Source of the DNA: Acidocella facilis ATCC 35904
GTDB lineage: Bacteria > Pseudomonadota > Alphaproteobacteria > Acetobacterales > Acetobacteraceae
Length of the DNA: 64,000 bases
Assembly (NCBI RefSeq): GCF_000687875.1
Contig: NZ_JHYG01000002.1
Coordinates: 310,001 to 374,000 of the forward strand
Reading direction: 5' to 3'
A program made the translations under genes and the position numbers. Each line of letters starts with the position of its first letter. Position 1 is the first letter of the stretch. The notes beneath the pieces are model-generated. The model was not told the origin of the DNA, did no database searches, and saw only the letters and a program-made list of their open reading frames with translations. Of the stretch, positions 17,929-27,578 are shown piece by piece.

Positions 17929-18086
17929 GCGCTCAAATCCATCCGGTTCGTCCGGATGGAGAAACGCGGGGTGGGCTTGCAGGTCAAGCGCAAAGCCTGA
18001 GAATCCTCCTGAGCATGAGGCTATTCGGCTATGCGAGGGCGCGTCGTGTCAAGAAAATTCAGGTGAAGGTTGGAAGACGTCGTGGC

Positions 18087-18533
18087 TCAGGCCCGGTGCG
18101 GGCGCAGCCCCAGATCGCTGAAAAAGCGCAAAAGATAACCGTCAGGGTCGGCAATCACGAATTGCCGGTTGCCGGCCTCCTGCTCGTCCTGGCGGTACCA
18201 TTTATCCTCAAGTGGAATGGGCATCTCCAGCCCGGCGGCAAGAACGGATTGGTAAAGCTGATCCACGTCAGGGATCTCGATCTGTAGATTGATGCCCCGT
18301 CCGAAGGGCCGCGCCATCGGCGCATCGGAGAAACGCCGGCCTGAGCCGCCGATTTCCTCCAGCATCAGATGCGCGCCATCGCGGGTGAGATAGGCAAACC
18401 CCTCCTCGGGACGGCCATAAAGCAGGGTGAAGCCGAGCGGCCCGAGATAGATGCGCAAGGATGCGGCGAGGTCGCTGACCTCAAGTTCCGGCACCAGAGC
18501 CGGCCAGACAATATCCTCAGCCCCGCCCGCCAT
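18087..18533 (-). CDS. VOC (glyoxalase/bleomycin-resistance) superfamily protein
   Basis: 148 residues with two beta-alpha-beta-beta-beta units: VPELEVSDLAASLRIYLGPLGF and, in the second half, RQFVIADPDGYLLRFFSDLG, the typical VOC ending. The DPDGYLLRF segment matches bleomycin-resistance-like members that bind hydrophobic ligands or metal. Substrate not predictable; resistance is not implied. The ORF ends three bases upstream of nothing coupled; the GcvR-like gene starts on the same strand further upstream with a 3-nt gap. Confidence 0.85.
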   Translation of the reverse strand: MAGGAEDIVWPALVPELEVSDLAASLRIYLGPLGFTLLYGRPEEGFAYLTRDGAHLMLEEIGGSGRRFSDAPMARPFGRGINLQIEIPDVDQLYQSVLAAGLEMPIPLEDKWYRQDEQEAGNRQFVIADPDGYLLRFFSDLGLRPHRA

Positions 18534-18536
18534 GGG

Positions 18537-19052
18537 TCAGGCGGGTTCGGGGGTTTTGATGTCCACCATGAATTCGGCGGTCAGCCGCTCCAGCGCCGCG
18601 CTCACCGCCTCGGCGGTAATGCCGGCGGGCAGGCCCAGGCGCGCGGTGGCGTGGAACATCTCCGCGCCGGTGAAGGGCGCGCTTTCGATATGGGAGGAGA
18701 AATCCTCGATATTCACGCCCAGGCCCCGCAAGGTCTCGGTGACGTCACGCACGATGCCGGGGCGGTCATTGCCGGTGAGGGCGAAGGTGACCTGCTCGGT
18801 CGGCGGGGCGGTTTCGGTGCCGGCGAGCACGGTGACGTTCAGCCCCTCGGCTTTCAGCCCGGCGAGGCTGGCTTCCAGCCCGGCCACCTGCTCATCGGCC
18901 AGGCGCACCAGCACGATGCCGGCGAACTGCCCGGCCAGATGCGCCAGCCGGCTATCCAGCCAGCTGCCCCCTGCGGCGGCAATGCGCGCCGAGAGGGCGT
19001 TGACGAGGCCCGGCCGGTCGGGACCGGCCAGGCTGACAACCAGCGAGGCCAC
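18537..19052 (-). CDS. GcvR-like protein with two ACT domains
   Basis: 171 residues formed by two ACT domains: LVVSLAGPDRPGLVNALSA (1-80) and TFALTGNDRPGIVRDVTETL (about 85-165). This is the layout of GcvR, the co-repressor of glycine cleavage genes in enterobacteria; in alphaproteobacteria its partner is usually not defined. No catalytic domain. Placed 3 nt after the Bax-inhibitor gene on the same strand, so probably co-transcribed with it. Confidence 0.82.
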   Translation of the reverse strand: MASLVVSLAGPDRPGLVNALSARIAAAGGSWLDSRLAHLAGQFAGIVLVRLADEQVAGLEASLAGLKAEGLNVTVLAGTETAPPTEQVTFALTGNDRPGIVRDVTETLRGLGVNIEDFSSHIESAPFTGAEMFHATARLGLPAGITAEAVSAALERLTAEFMVDIKTPEPA

Positions 19053-19055
19053 CGG

Positions 19056-19832
19056 TCAGCGCTGGTTGCGCTGACCGAAGAGCTGCAGCAGGAACATGAA
19101 CAGGTTGATGAAGTTCAGGTAGAGCTGCAGGGCGTCATAGACGGAGCGCTTGCCCGCCATCTCCGCGCCATAGGCGCCGCCGAAGCGCAGATAATCGGTC
19201 TTGATGCGCTGCGTGTCATACGCGGTGAGGCCCAGGAAGATGAACACGCCCAGGATCGACACCGCGAAGGCGATGGCCGGGGAGTGCAGGAAGATATTCA
19301 CCAGCGAAGCGACGATGATGCCGATCAGCCCCATGAACATGAAGCTGCCCAGGCTGGTGAGGTCCCGCCCGGTGACATAGCCATAGAGGCTGGTGGCGGC
19401 GAACATCGAGGCGGTGATGAAGAACACTTCCGCGATCGAGGTCTGGGTATAGACCATGAAGATATTCACCATCGAGGCGCCCATGGCGGCGCAGAACACC
19501 CAGAACAGAGCCTGGGCGCCGGTGGTGGAAAGCTTGTTCACCCCGAAGCTGAGCACCATCACGAACACCAGCGGCGCGAAGATGGCGGCATAGGCGAGGA
19601 TGGTAGGGTGGATCGCCATGCCGGTGGCGGTCTGCACCGGCTGGTAGAACAGGTTGAGCAGCGAGGTATGAGCGATGGCGAACGCGATCAGCCCGGTCAG
19701 CACCAGGCCGGACGCCATCCAGTTATACACGCGCAGCATATAGGCGCGCAGTCCCGCATCCAGCGCGGCGCTGCCGTAGCCGGCATAGCCAGCCTGCACA
19801 GTGCGGTAGGATTGATTCGGGTTGAAGGCCAT
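19056..19832 (-). CDS. Bax inhibitor-1/YccA family membrane protein
   Basis: 258 residues, seven hydrophobic segments. N-terminal RAYMLRVYNWMASGLVLTGL and C-terminal AYDTQRIKTDY plus LYLNFINLFMFLLQLFG are the diagnostic BI-1 signatures; the Asp pair in the last helices that forms the pH-sensitive site of BsYetJ-type calcium leak channels is represented by AYDTQ. Inner membrane. AGGAGT lies 12 nt before the ATG. Confidence 0.95.
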   Translation of the reverse strand: MAFNPNQSYRTVQAGYAGYGSAALDAGLRAYMLRVYNWMASGLVLTGLIAFAIAHTSLLNLFYQPVQTATGMAIHPTILAYAAIFAPLVFVMVLSFGVNKLSTTGAQALFWVFCAAMGASMVNIFMVYTQTSIAEVFFITASMFAATSLYGYVTGRDLTSLGSFMFMGLIGIIVASLVNIFLHSPAIAFAVSILGVFIFLGLTAYDTQRIKTDYLRFGGAYGAEMAGKRSVYDALQLYLNFINLFMFLLQLFGQRNQR

Positions 19833-19909
19833 GAGGTTGTTTACTCCTGAAATGTGCCGCCTTGAGGGGCACGTTCTTATGATCAGCCCGATTCACCGGC
19901 TTTTCAAGT

Positions 19910-19938
19910 AAAATGGGGGCGAAAAACGCCCCCATTTT
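19910..19938 (-). terminator. Intrinsic terminator after rne
   Basis: Perfect 12-bp stem AAAATGGGGGCG/CGCCCCCATTTT with a 5-nt loop. On the minus strand the 3' arm ends in TTTT, about 50 nt behind the rne stop. The symmetric A and T ends let it act in both directions. Confidence 0.7.
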
Positions 19939-19986
19939 CGCTACGAACTGTAAATCAACCGGCCGTTTTTGGCCGTAGCGTGCGGG

Positions 19987-22485
19987 TTAGCGCCGCCACC
20001 AGCCGGTTTTCTTGGCAGCCGGGGCCTCCGTGGCGCCGACCAGGATCGGCTTCACCACCGGCTCGGCCGCGATTTCCGTGGCCTCCGGCACCGCCGTGAC
20101 CTCGACCGGCGCGGCCTCGATGGCCTCCACTGGAACAGCGATTTCAGCCGGGGCGCCGTCCTTGGCAGCCGGCTTGCGCTTGCGCGGGGCGCGCTTGGGC
20201 TTGGCCGGGGCCGCATCCGGCGCGGCTTCGGCGCTGGTTTCGGCGGCGAGGATCACCGCCGCTTCCGGCGCTGCCTCGATCGCGGTTTCGGCCAGCTCGG
20301 CTTCGGCCGGGCCCATGGCTTCGGCGTCGCGGAAGGCGGCTTCCAGGGCCAGATCCAGCTCGGTTGGCGGTGCATCCTCGGCGCTCTCGTCGCCGGTCTC
20401 GGCATCGCCCTCGCTCTCGGCGGCGGCGTCCGTGCCGTTGCCCTGGCCGTTTTCACCACGGCGGCGGCCACGCCGGCGGCGGCGGCGCTTGCGCTCGCCA
20501 CGCTCGGCCGATGCAGCCTCGGCGGCTTCGGTGGTCTCGGCCTCTTCCAGCTCGGCATCCGCCTCATCGGCTTCCGCCGCGGCGGCTTCCAGCACGCGCT
20601 CGATCTTCATCGGCGCCGGGGCCGGCGGCGGCGCGGTGTGCGCCTTGGTCCGCTCCAGGCGGAAATTGGTGCCGGTCAGCCGCGCATCCGCCTCGAAGAT
20701 CACCCGCATCGAATAGCGTTCCTCGATCGCCGAGAGCCGCTCGCGCTTATGGTTGAACAGATAGAAGGCGATTTCCGGCGGCAGATAGACGCAGATTTCG
20801 GCGGATTTGAACTTGGCACCCTCATCCTCGATGGCGCGCAGAATATGCAGCGCGGCACTCTCCGGGCTGCGCACATGGCCCATGCCGGCACAATGCGGGC
20901 AGGTGATCAGCGAGGCCTCGGTGAGCGACGGGCGCAGCCGCTGGCGCGACATTTCCATCAGCCCGAAATGGCTGATGCTGCCCACCTGGATGCGCGCGCG
21001 GTCATGCTTCAGCGCGTCCTTGAGCTTGCGCTCGACGGCGGCATTGTTGCGCCGGCTTTCCATGTCGATGAAATCGATCACGATCAGCCCGGCCAGGTCG
21101 CGCATGCGCAGCTGCTTGGCGACCTCTTCCGCGGCCTCCATATTGGTGCGCAGGGCGGTGTCCTCGATCGAGCGCTCACGGGTGGAGCGGCCGGAGTTCA
21201 CGTCGATGGCGACCAGGGCTTCCGTCTGGTTGATGACGATGTAACCGCCCGAGCGCAGCTGCACCACCGGGTTCAGCATCGCATCCAGCTGCGCCTCGAC
21301 CTGGTGCTTGGCGAAGAGCGGCTGGCCTTCCTGCCAGAGCTGCACCTTGCGGGCATTGGCTGGCATCAACATGCGCATGAAGTCCCGCGCCGCCTTGAAG
21401 CCGTCCACGCCGTCCACCAGAATATCCTCGACATCCTTGGTATAGACATCGCGGATCGCCCGCTTGATCAGGCTGGCTTCCTCATAGATCAGCGCCGGGG
21501 CGGAGGATTCCAGCGTCTTGTCGCGGATATCGTCCCAGAGCCGCAGCAGATATTCGCAATCGCGCTTGATCTCGGGCTTGGGCCGGTTGGCGCCGGCGGT
21601 GCGCACGATCATGCCCATGCCGGGCGGGATATCCAGCTCCGCCATCGTCTCTTTCAGGCGGCGGCGGTCGGTCTGCGAGGTGATCTTGCGCGACACGCCC
21701 CCGCCGGTGGGCGAGTTGGGCATCAGCACCGAGAAGCGGCCGGCCAGCGAGAGATAGGTGGTCAGCGCCGCGCCCTTATTGCCGCGCTCTTCCTTGACCA
21801 CCTGCACCAGCATGATCTGGCGGCGGTGGATCACGTCCTGGATCTTGTAATTGCGCAGGAAACGCTGGCGCAGACGGCGCTCACGGGCTTCCGCCGCATC
21901 GTCGCCATCGCCGCCGATCTGCTCCGGGGCCGGGCCCTCGGGTTCGATCTGCTCAACGCTGTCGCTCTCACCGGCCTCGGCGGAAATCTCGGCCGGCATC
22001 GCCTCTTCGGCGCTGGCATCGGCGGGGGCTTCCGGGTCCGGGGCGATCTCGGCCTCGTCGGCGCCGCTCAGCGCGTCCTGCGGCAGCGCGTTGCCCTCTT
22101 CCGGGGGCGGCGCGGCGTGGATCTCGATCGGCTTGATCTCAAGCGCCTTGGCGTCGGCGGCGGCCTCGTCCTCCGGCTCGTCCTCGTCCTCGGCGGCGGC
22201 TTCGGCCTGGAGGTCCAGCAGCTTCTGCCGGTCGGCGACGGGGATCTGGTAATAATCCGGGTGGATTTCGCCGAAGGCCAGGAAGCCATGGCGGTTGCCG
22301 CCATATTCGACGAAGGCGGCCTGCAGGCTCGGCTCGACGCGAATCACCTTGGCGAGGTAGATATTGCCCTTGATCTGCTTGCGGCTGACGGTCTCGACGT
22401 CGAAATCTTCGAGGCGGTTACCGTCCAGAACCACCACGCGGGTTTCTTCCGCGTGGCTGGCATCGATCAGCATTTTTTTTGACAT
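19987..22485 (-). CDS. rne: Ribonuclease E
   Basis: Endoribonuclease of 832 residues that starts mRNA decay and rRNA/tRNA processing. ATG 22485 (MSKKMLIDASH) with GGAG upstream. An S1 domain begins near residue 35 (AFVEYGGNRHGFLAF) and is split by a roughly 120-residue acidic Ala/Glu/Pro insertion (about 75-190) before resuming at YKIQDVIHRRQIMLVQVVKE. The catalytic Asp pair lies in AIDVNSG and VIDFIDM, and the zinc-link is TCPHCAGMG. The C-terminal 200 residues are disordered and acidic, with one Arg block KRRRRRRGRRR that should bind RNA or the membrane. Confidence 0.95.
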   Translation of the reverse strand: MSKKMLIDASHAEETRVVVLDGNRLEDFDVETVSRKQIKGNIYLAKVIRVEPSLQAAFVEYGGNRHGFLAFGEIHPDYYQIPVADRQKLLDLQAEAAAEDEDEPEDEAAADAKALEIKPIEIHAAPPPEEGNALPQDALSGADEAEIAPDPEAPADASAEEAMPAEISAEAGESDSVEQIEPEGPAPEQIGGDGDDAAEARERRLRQRFLRNYKIQDVIHRRQIMLVQVVKEERGNKGAALTTYLSLAGRFSVLMPNSPTGGGVSRKITSQTDRRRLKETMAELDIPPGMGMIVRTAGANRPKPEIKRDCEYLLRLWDDIRDKTLESSAPALIYEEASLIKRAIRDVYTKDVEDILVDGVDGFKAARDFMRMLMPANARKVQLWQEGQPLFAKHQVEAQLDAMLNPVVQLRSGGYIVINQTEALVAIDVNSGRSTRERSIEDTALRTNMEAAEEVAKQLRMRDLAGLIVIDFIDMESRRNNAAVERKLKDALKHDRARIQVGSISHFGLMEMSRQRLRPSLTEASLITCPHCAGMGHVRSPESAALHILRAIEDEGAKFKSAEICVYLPPEIAFYLFNHKRERLSAIEERYSMRVIFEADARLTGTNFRLERTKAHTAPPPAPAPMKIERVLEAAAAEADEADAELEEAETTEAAEAASAERGERKRRRRRRGRRRGENGQGNGTDAAAESEGDAETGDESAEDAPPTELDLALEAAFRDAEAMGPAEAELAETAIEAAPEAAVILAAETSAEAAPDAAPAKPKRAPRKRKPAAKDGAPAEIAVPVEAIEAAPVEVTAVPEATEIAAEPVVKPILVGATEAPAAKKTGWWRR

Positions 22486-22878
22486 TAAGGATAAAACTCC
22501 GGCGTGCGCCGAGCGGGGCGGCATGGATCTGCCGGCCCTGCGCGCTGGGCGCGAAATAGGGATGAAAGGAGGACGTGTAAAAACCAGAGGACACAACGCC
22601 GAACCGGGCTAAAGCCTTGAAGGAAAAAGGGGTCTCGGTCGTCAGAGCGGTCATCGGTTCCATAAACTCGCCGGCGCGTTGGCACCGGATTGCGGCATTT
22701 TTTATTCTGGATGCGACGCTGGCGGCCAACCGGTCAGGGCCAAACGCCGCGCCGCACGCATCCTGTAATCGTAGATGACCCAAAAAACCCGCTCCCGCAA
22801 GGGGGTAGGGTTTGCCGCCGGGGTTGTCGGCCCCGGGCTTTGCCGCCAGACTTGCCATGGCTGCCGAAGGGAGGCGAG
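22486..22878. other. 393-bp divergent intergenic region, long rne leader
   Basis: Holds the leader of rne (leftwards) and the upstream region of the fused glycosyltransferase (rightwards). An AT-rich patch near 22698-22710 (TTTTTTATTCTGGATG) is the best place for promoters. Several GC hairpins are visible near 22790-22850. In enterobacteria a long rne leader mediates autoregulation; whether this one does is inference. No gene supported. Confidence 0.4.
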
Positions 22879-25242
22879 GTGGGGAAGATCGGTTGTGTGG
22901 CGATCGTGAAGAACGAGGCGCGCCATATCGCGGAGTGGCTGGCCTGGCAGTTCATCATCGGGTTTGACACTGTCATCCTGCTCGATAACGGCTCCACGGA
23001 CGCCACCATCGCCATTGCCCAGGATTTTGCGCTGGGGCGCGACGTGCGGGTGGTGGCATGGTCCAGCACCGCCCCGGATTATCAGATCCGCGGCTATGAA
23101 CATATTGCCCGCGCGATGGCGGCGGAGTTCGAATGGCTGGGGTTTTTCGACGCGGATGAGTTCCTGCGGCTGGATGACGGGCTGACGTTGAAAGGGCTGC
23201 TGGCGGCGCGGCCGGAGGCGGCGGTGGCGCTGCCCTGGGCGATTTTCGGCTCCAACGGGCATGATGAGTTTCCCGACGGGTTGTTGGTGGAGCGCTTCAC
23301 CCGCCGGGCTGAGCTGGGGTTTGGCCCCAATCATCATGTGAAATCGATCATCCGCCCGGCGTTGATGGAAAGCTGCCTCAACCCGCACGCTTTCGCGATG
23401 CGGGGCGATTATGTCGATCTGCTCGGGCGGCCGGTCATCTGGGGCGGCGGGCCGGGGGTGCTGGCGGCCACGCCGGACCATCAGGGCGGCAGCCTCAACC
23501 ATTATTTCGTCCGCTCCCGCGCCCATTGGCGCGAGAAGATGGCGCGCGGCTATCACGACCTCACCCGCCCGGAGGGCGAGTTCGAGGCGTATGACCGCAA
23601 CGAGGTGCCCGATGAGCGGCTGGCGGCGCGGGCGGGCGAAATCAGGCAGGCTTTGGCCGGCCCGTTGCCCATTCTCCGGCGCGAGGGGCTGGAGGCGCGC
23701 GACGCCGCGGCGCTTTGCGAGGCAACCGATGCGGCGGGGTTTCTGGCCCGGCGCTGCAGCAGCTACACGCCCCTTCCGGCGGCCAGCATCGCGCTGCCGG
23801 TGGTGGATTGTTACGGCCCCGGCGCGGCCGCGCTGAAATTCTGCGGGCCCACCTATCCGCCTTTTTCGCAGGACCAGCACAGGGGCGCGTTTCCCGCCCG
23901 CAGCACATCCCCAGATCTCACTCTCAGCCGCCTGTCCTATGTTCTGTATTTGCCCAAACAGGTCGCCATCGCGGCGCCGACGCCGCAGGAACAGCCGCCG
24001 GTTTCGCTGCAGGCTTACAGCGTGGTGCTGCGCTCATCCTTCAACGCGCCGCACGGGCATCAGTTTCACCATGATTTAAGCCAGCATGAAGGCGATTTGT
24101 TCAGCCTGACGCACGAGCACCCGCCGGCGGTTCGCCAGAAGGGCAGCTATCTGCTGCTGGATAGCCAGCATCGTGGCCATTTCGGCCATACGCTCTGCGA
24201 TGTGCTGGGCATGGGCTGGGCCTATGAAGCCTTGCGGGCGCTTGGCCGTGAGGATGTCGCGGTGCTGGTCCATGACCGTGCCGACAAGGTGCTGGCGGAC
24301 TTGCTGGAGGCCGCTGGCATACCGCACGAGCGGCTGGTGTCCTTCGACCATCCGGTGTTGCTGGACGAACTGATCCTGCCAGGCAAGGCCTTTCAGATCC
24401 AGGGCTATGTCTGCGACGCGAGTCTGGCAACCTACCGGGCGATCCGCGACGCCATGGCTGGACCCGACCGCATTCCCGCCCTGCCCGAGCGGATCTATCT
24501 CTCCCGCCAGACCAACGCGGCACGCCGGCTGCTGAATGAGGATGAGGTCGCCAGGCTGTTCATGGCACGCGGCTTTGTCGTGGTCGCGCCGGAGACATTG
24601 CCGTTGCGCCAGCAGATTGCCCTGGCCGCGAATGCGCGCATGATCGCAGGGCCGGCGGGCAGCAACATGTTTCAACTGGCATTCCAGCGCGATCTGGAAA
24701 AAGCCTTCGTGCTCGGTTCCATCGAATTCGTGCATACCACGGAACAATTCATGTGCGGCGGGCGCCCGGTCCGGTTTGGCTATTTTGTCGGCGAGGTGGC
24801 AGAGCAGGCGGGGCCGCATTCCGTCTGGCGGGTGGATCTGGCGGCATTGGAGGCCGCGATCGATGCGTGGCTGGCCGCGCCGCCGGGAGAGCTGGGGCGC
24901 GCGGCGGAGGATGTCACGCTGTTCGTCGGGACGCGGCAATTCGGCGAGGTTGCGCAGGCTTTGGCGCAACCGGGGAAAATTGTCATCGTCGAACCCGACG
25001 TGCGCGCCTATTATGCCCTCACCGAACAATTCGCCGCCGAGATCGCCGAAGGCCGGCTGGTGGTGGAGAATTTTGCTCCGGCGGCGCGCGGCGGGGAGAT
25101 TGCGATGCTCACCCCGGGCGGTGGCGGGCGGGCTTATCCCGTGGCGACGATCAGCTGGGATGAGCTGGTGGCCAAGCATGGCATGCCGACAAAGGTTTAT
25201 CTCGGTGCCGAGCTGCCGGGATTTGGTCCGGCGCCGCGCTGA
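22879..25242 (+). CDS. Fused glycosyltransferase: GT2-type plus GT61 (DUF563)
   Basis: 787 residues from GTG 22879, chosen because GGGAGG sits just before it and the upstream frame looks non-coding. Residues 1-300: VGKIGCVAIVKNEARHIAEWL and FFDADEFLRLDDG, the pattern of the Glyco_tranf_2_4/GT92-like group (DxD in FDADEF). Residues about 400-680: GT61-like domain with LLLDSQHRGHFGHTLCDVLG, RIYLSRQTNAARRLLNEDE and AGPAGSNMFQLAF. The last 110 residues form a small alpha/beta region with ALAQPGKIVIVEPD. Probably involved in surface glycan synthesis; substrates unknown. Confidence 0.8.
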   Translation: MGKIGCVAIVKNEARHIAEWLAWQFIIGFDTVILLDNGSTDATIAIAQDFALGRDVRVVAWSSTAPDYQIRGYEHIARAMAAEFEWLGFFDADEFLRLDDGLTLKGLLAARPEAAVALPWAIFGSNGHDEFPDGLLVERFTRRAELGFGPNHHVKSIIRPALMESCLNPHAFAMRGDYVDLLGRPVIWGGGPGVLAATPDHQGGSLNHYFVRSRAHWREKMARGYHDLTRPEGEFEAYDRNEVPDERLAARAGEIRQALAGPLPILRREGLEARDAAALCEATDAAGFLARRCSSYTPLPAASIALPVVDCYGPGAAALKFCGPTYPPFSQDQHRGAFPARSTSPDLTLSRLSYVLYLPKQVAIAAPTPQEQPPVSLQAYSVVLRSSFNAPHGHQFHHDLSQHEGDLFSLTHEHPPAVRQKGSYLLLDSQHRGHFGHTLCDVLGMGWAYEALRALGREDVAVLVHDRADKVLADLLEAAGIPHERLVSFDHPVLLDELILPGKAFQIQGYVCDASLATYRAIRDAMAGPDRIPALPERIYLSRQTNAARRLLNEDEVARLFMARGFVVVAPETLPLRQQIALAANARMIAGPAGSNMFQLAFQRDLEKAFVLGSIEFVHTTEQFMCGGRPVRFGYFVGEVAEQAGPHSVWRVDLAALEAAIDAWLAAPPGELGRAAEDVTLFVGTRQFGEVAQALAQPGKIVIVEPDVRAYYALTEQFAAEIAEGRLVVENFAPAARGGEIAMLTPGGGGRAYPVATISWDELVAKHGMPTKVYLGAELPGFGPAPR

Positions 25243-25347
25243 ACGCGCCAAAATTGGTCAGGCCGGTGTGGCCTTGCACCCGGCCGGGTCTTTGCGGCAC
25301 AGTTTCACCGGGAAGGTGCAAAGAACAATGAAAGCAAGGAGTTGGTA

Positions 25348-27501
25348 ATGCCGGACGCCAGAACATCCATTTCGGGCCTGTCAGTCGCCACGGTTCTGTA
25401 TGATTTTGTGAATCAGGAGGCGCTGCCGGGTACGGGGCTGGAGCAGGAGGCCTTCTGGGCGGGCTTTGCCAAGCTCCTGAAGCATTTCGCCACCACCAAT
25501 GCGGTGCTGCTGGGCCAGCGCGACGAGATTCAGAAAAAGCTGGATGGCTGGTACCGCGCCCAGAAGGGCAAGCCGCACGACCAGGGCGCCTATGAGGCCT
25601 ATCTGCGCGAGATCGGCTATCTGCTGCCCGAACCCGCCGCGTTTTCGGTGGAAACCTCGAAGGTGGATGACGAGATCGCGGTGATCGCCGGGCCGCAGCT
25701 GGTGGTGCCGGTTTCCAACGCCCGCTACGCGCTCAACGCCGCCAATGCCCGCTGGGGCAGCCTGTATGATGCGCTCTACGGCACCGATGCGCTGCCGGAG
25801 AGTGATGGCGCCACCCGCGGCAAGGGTTTCAACCCGGTGCGCGCGGATGCGGTGATCGCCCGTGCCCGCACCTTCCTGGACGCGGCCTTCCCGCTGGAAG
25901 AGGGCAGCCATGCCGATGCGCTGGGCTACAAGGTTGAAGCGGGCAGGCTGGTGGTGCTGCTGCCCTCCGGCGATGTGGCCTTAAAAAACCCCGCCCAGTT
26001 CGCCGGCTATAATGGCGATGCCGCCTCCCCCAGCGCGGTGCTGCTGAAGAATCATCATCTGCACGCCGAAATCGTCATCGACGAGACCCACCCGATCGGC
26101 AAGAACGATACCGCCCATATCGCCGACATCATCCTGGAATCCGCGATCAGCACGATCATGGATGCCGAGGACAGCGTGGCGGCGGTGGATGCCGAGGACA
26201 AGGTGCTGGTCTATCGCAACTGGCTGGGGCTGATGCAGGGCACGCTCTCCGCCCCGGTGGAGAAGGGCGGCAACGTTTTCGAGCGCAAGCTCAATCCGGA
26301 CCGCACCTACACCGCGCCGGATGGCTCGACACTGAGCCTGCATGGGCGCTCGCTGCTGCTGGTGCGCAATGTCGGCCACCATATGCTGACGGACATGATC
26401 ACCATCGACGGGCAGGAAGTGCCGGAGACGGTGATGGACGCCGTCATCACCTCGCTGATCGCCAAGCATGACCTCGCGGCGAAGCGCAATTCCCGTCAGG
26501 GTTCGGTCTATATCGTGAAGCCGAAAATGCACGGGCCGGAGGAGGCGGCGAATGCCAATGCGCTGTTCGGCGCGGTGGAGGAGTTGCTGCACATCCCCGC
26601 CAACACGCTGAAAATGGGCATCATGGATGAGGAGCGCCGGACCAGCGCCAACCTGAAAGCCTGCATCGCGGCGGCGAAGCATCGGGTGGTGTTCATCAAT
26701 ACCGGCTTCCTGGACCGCACCGGCGATGAGATCCACACCTCGATGGAGGCCGGCCCCTTCCTGCGCAAGAACGACATCAAGGCGCAGCCCTGGATCAAGT
26801 CCTACGAGGACCGGAACGTTGATTTCGGGCTGGAATGCGGGCTGCAGGGCAAGGCGCAGATCGGCAAGGGCATGTGGGCGGCACCTGACCAGATGGCGGC
26901 GATGCTGGAGCAGAAGATCGCCCATCCGAAGGCCGGCGCCAACACCGCCTGGGTGCCATCCCCTACCGCCGCCACGCTGCACGCCATGCATTACCACGAC
27001 GTGGACGTGCTGGCCCGGCAGAACGAGCTGAAGAGCCGGCCGGCCTCGAAGCTCTCGGACCTGCTGACGGTGCCGCTGGCCCATGGCGTGAACTGGAGCC
27101 CCGAGGAGATCCAGCAGGAGCTGGATAATAATGCGCAAGGGCTGCTGGGCTATGTGGTGCGCTGGATCGACCAGGGGGTCGGCTGTTCCAAAGTGCCGGA
27201 TATTCATGATGTCGGGCTGATGGAAGACCGCGCGACGCTGCGGATTTCCTCCCAGCATATCGCCAACTGGCTGCATCACGGCATCGTCTCCAAGGAGCAG
27301 GTGATGGAGACGCTGAAGCGCATGGCGCTGGTGGTGGACAAGCAGAATGCCGGCGATGCGGCCTATAAGCCGATGGCGCCTGGCTATGACGGCCCGGCCT
27401 TCAAGGCGGCGCTGGATCTGGTGTTCGAGGGGCTGAGCCAGCCCAACGGCTATACCGAGTTCATCCTGACCCGCCGCCGCCGCGAGGCGAAAGCGGCGTA
27501 A
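25348..27501 (+). CDS. glcB: Malate synthase G
   Basis: 717 residues; condenses glyoxylate and acetyl-CoA to malate. AAGGAG 6 nt before ATG 25348. Family landmarks include [12 protein letters not shown], the substrate-binding [15 protein letters not shown] and [21 protein letters not shown] (read in parts), and NYTEF-like [15 protein letters not shown] at the end. Full length for isoform G. No isocitrate lyase gene is nearby, so it may serve glyoxylate from glycolate or purine breakdown, or icl lies elsewhere. Confidence 0.97.
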   Translation: MPDARTSISGLSVATVLYDFVNQEALPGTGLEQEAFWAGFAKLLKHFATTNAVLLGQRDEIQKKLDGWYRAQKGKPHDQGAYEAYLREIGYLLPEPAAFSVETSKVDDEIAVIAGPQLVVPVSNARYALNAANARWGSLYDALYGTDALPESDGATRGKGFNPVRADAVIARARTFLDAAFPLEEGSHADALGYKVEAGRLVVLLPSGDVALKNPAQFAGYNGDAASPSAVLLKNHHLHAEIVIDETHPIGKNDTAHIADIILESAISTIMDAEDSVAAVDAEDKVLVYRNWLGLMQGTLSAPVEKGGNVFERKLNPDRTYTAPDGSTLSLHGRSLLLVRNVGHHMLTDMITIDGQEVPETVMDAVITSLIAKHDLAAKRNSRQGSVYIVKPKMHGPEEAANANALFGAVEELLHIPANTLKMGIMDEERRTSANLKACIAAAKHRVVFINTGFLDRTGDEIHTSMEAGPFLRKNDIKAQPWIKSYEDRNVDFGLECGLQGKAQIGKGMWAAPDQMAAMLEQKIAHPKAGANTAWVPSPTAATLHAMHYHDVDVLARQNELKSRPASKLSDLLTVPLAHGVNWSPEEIQQELDNNAQGLLGYVVRWIDQGVGCSKVPDIHDVGLMEDRATLRISSQHIANWLHHGIVSKEQVMETLKRMALVVDKQNAGDAAYKPMAPGYDGPAFKAALDLVFEGLSQPNGYTEFILTRRRREAKAA

Positions 27502-27527
27502 CACGACGCCGCAGGCAGGCACAAACC

Positions 27528-27558
27528 AATACGGGCGGCCCTGAGGACCGCCCGTATT
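27528..27558. terminator. Convergent terminator between glcB and hisN
   Basis: An 11-bp stem AATACGGGCGG/CCGCCCGTATT around a 9-nt loop in the 77-bp gap between two convergent genes. No clear T-run on either side, so efficiency is uncertain. Confidence 0.5.
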
Positions 27559-27578
27559 GCCCCGCAATATGGATCAAT

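Noticed and set aside
19969-22482. Long open frame on the plus strand opposite rne
   Set aside because: Low-complexity product that mirrors the high-GC rne codons, with no recognisable domain. The same holds for long frames opposite the Atm1 exporter, the kinase/phospho-lyase gene, miaB, accC and mutL.
22690-22878. N-terminal extension of the fused glycosyltransferase
   Set aside because: 63 residues of Arg/Pro-rich text with no similarity to the family; GTG 22879 has a good ribosome site directly before the conserved domain.
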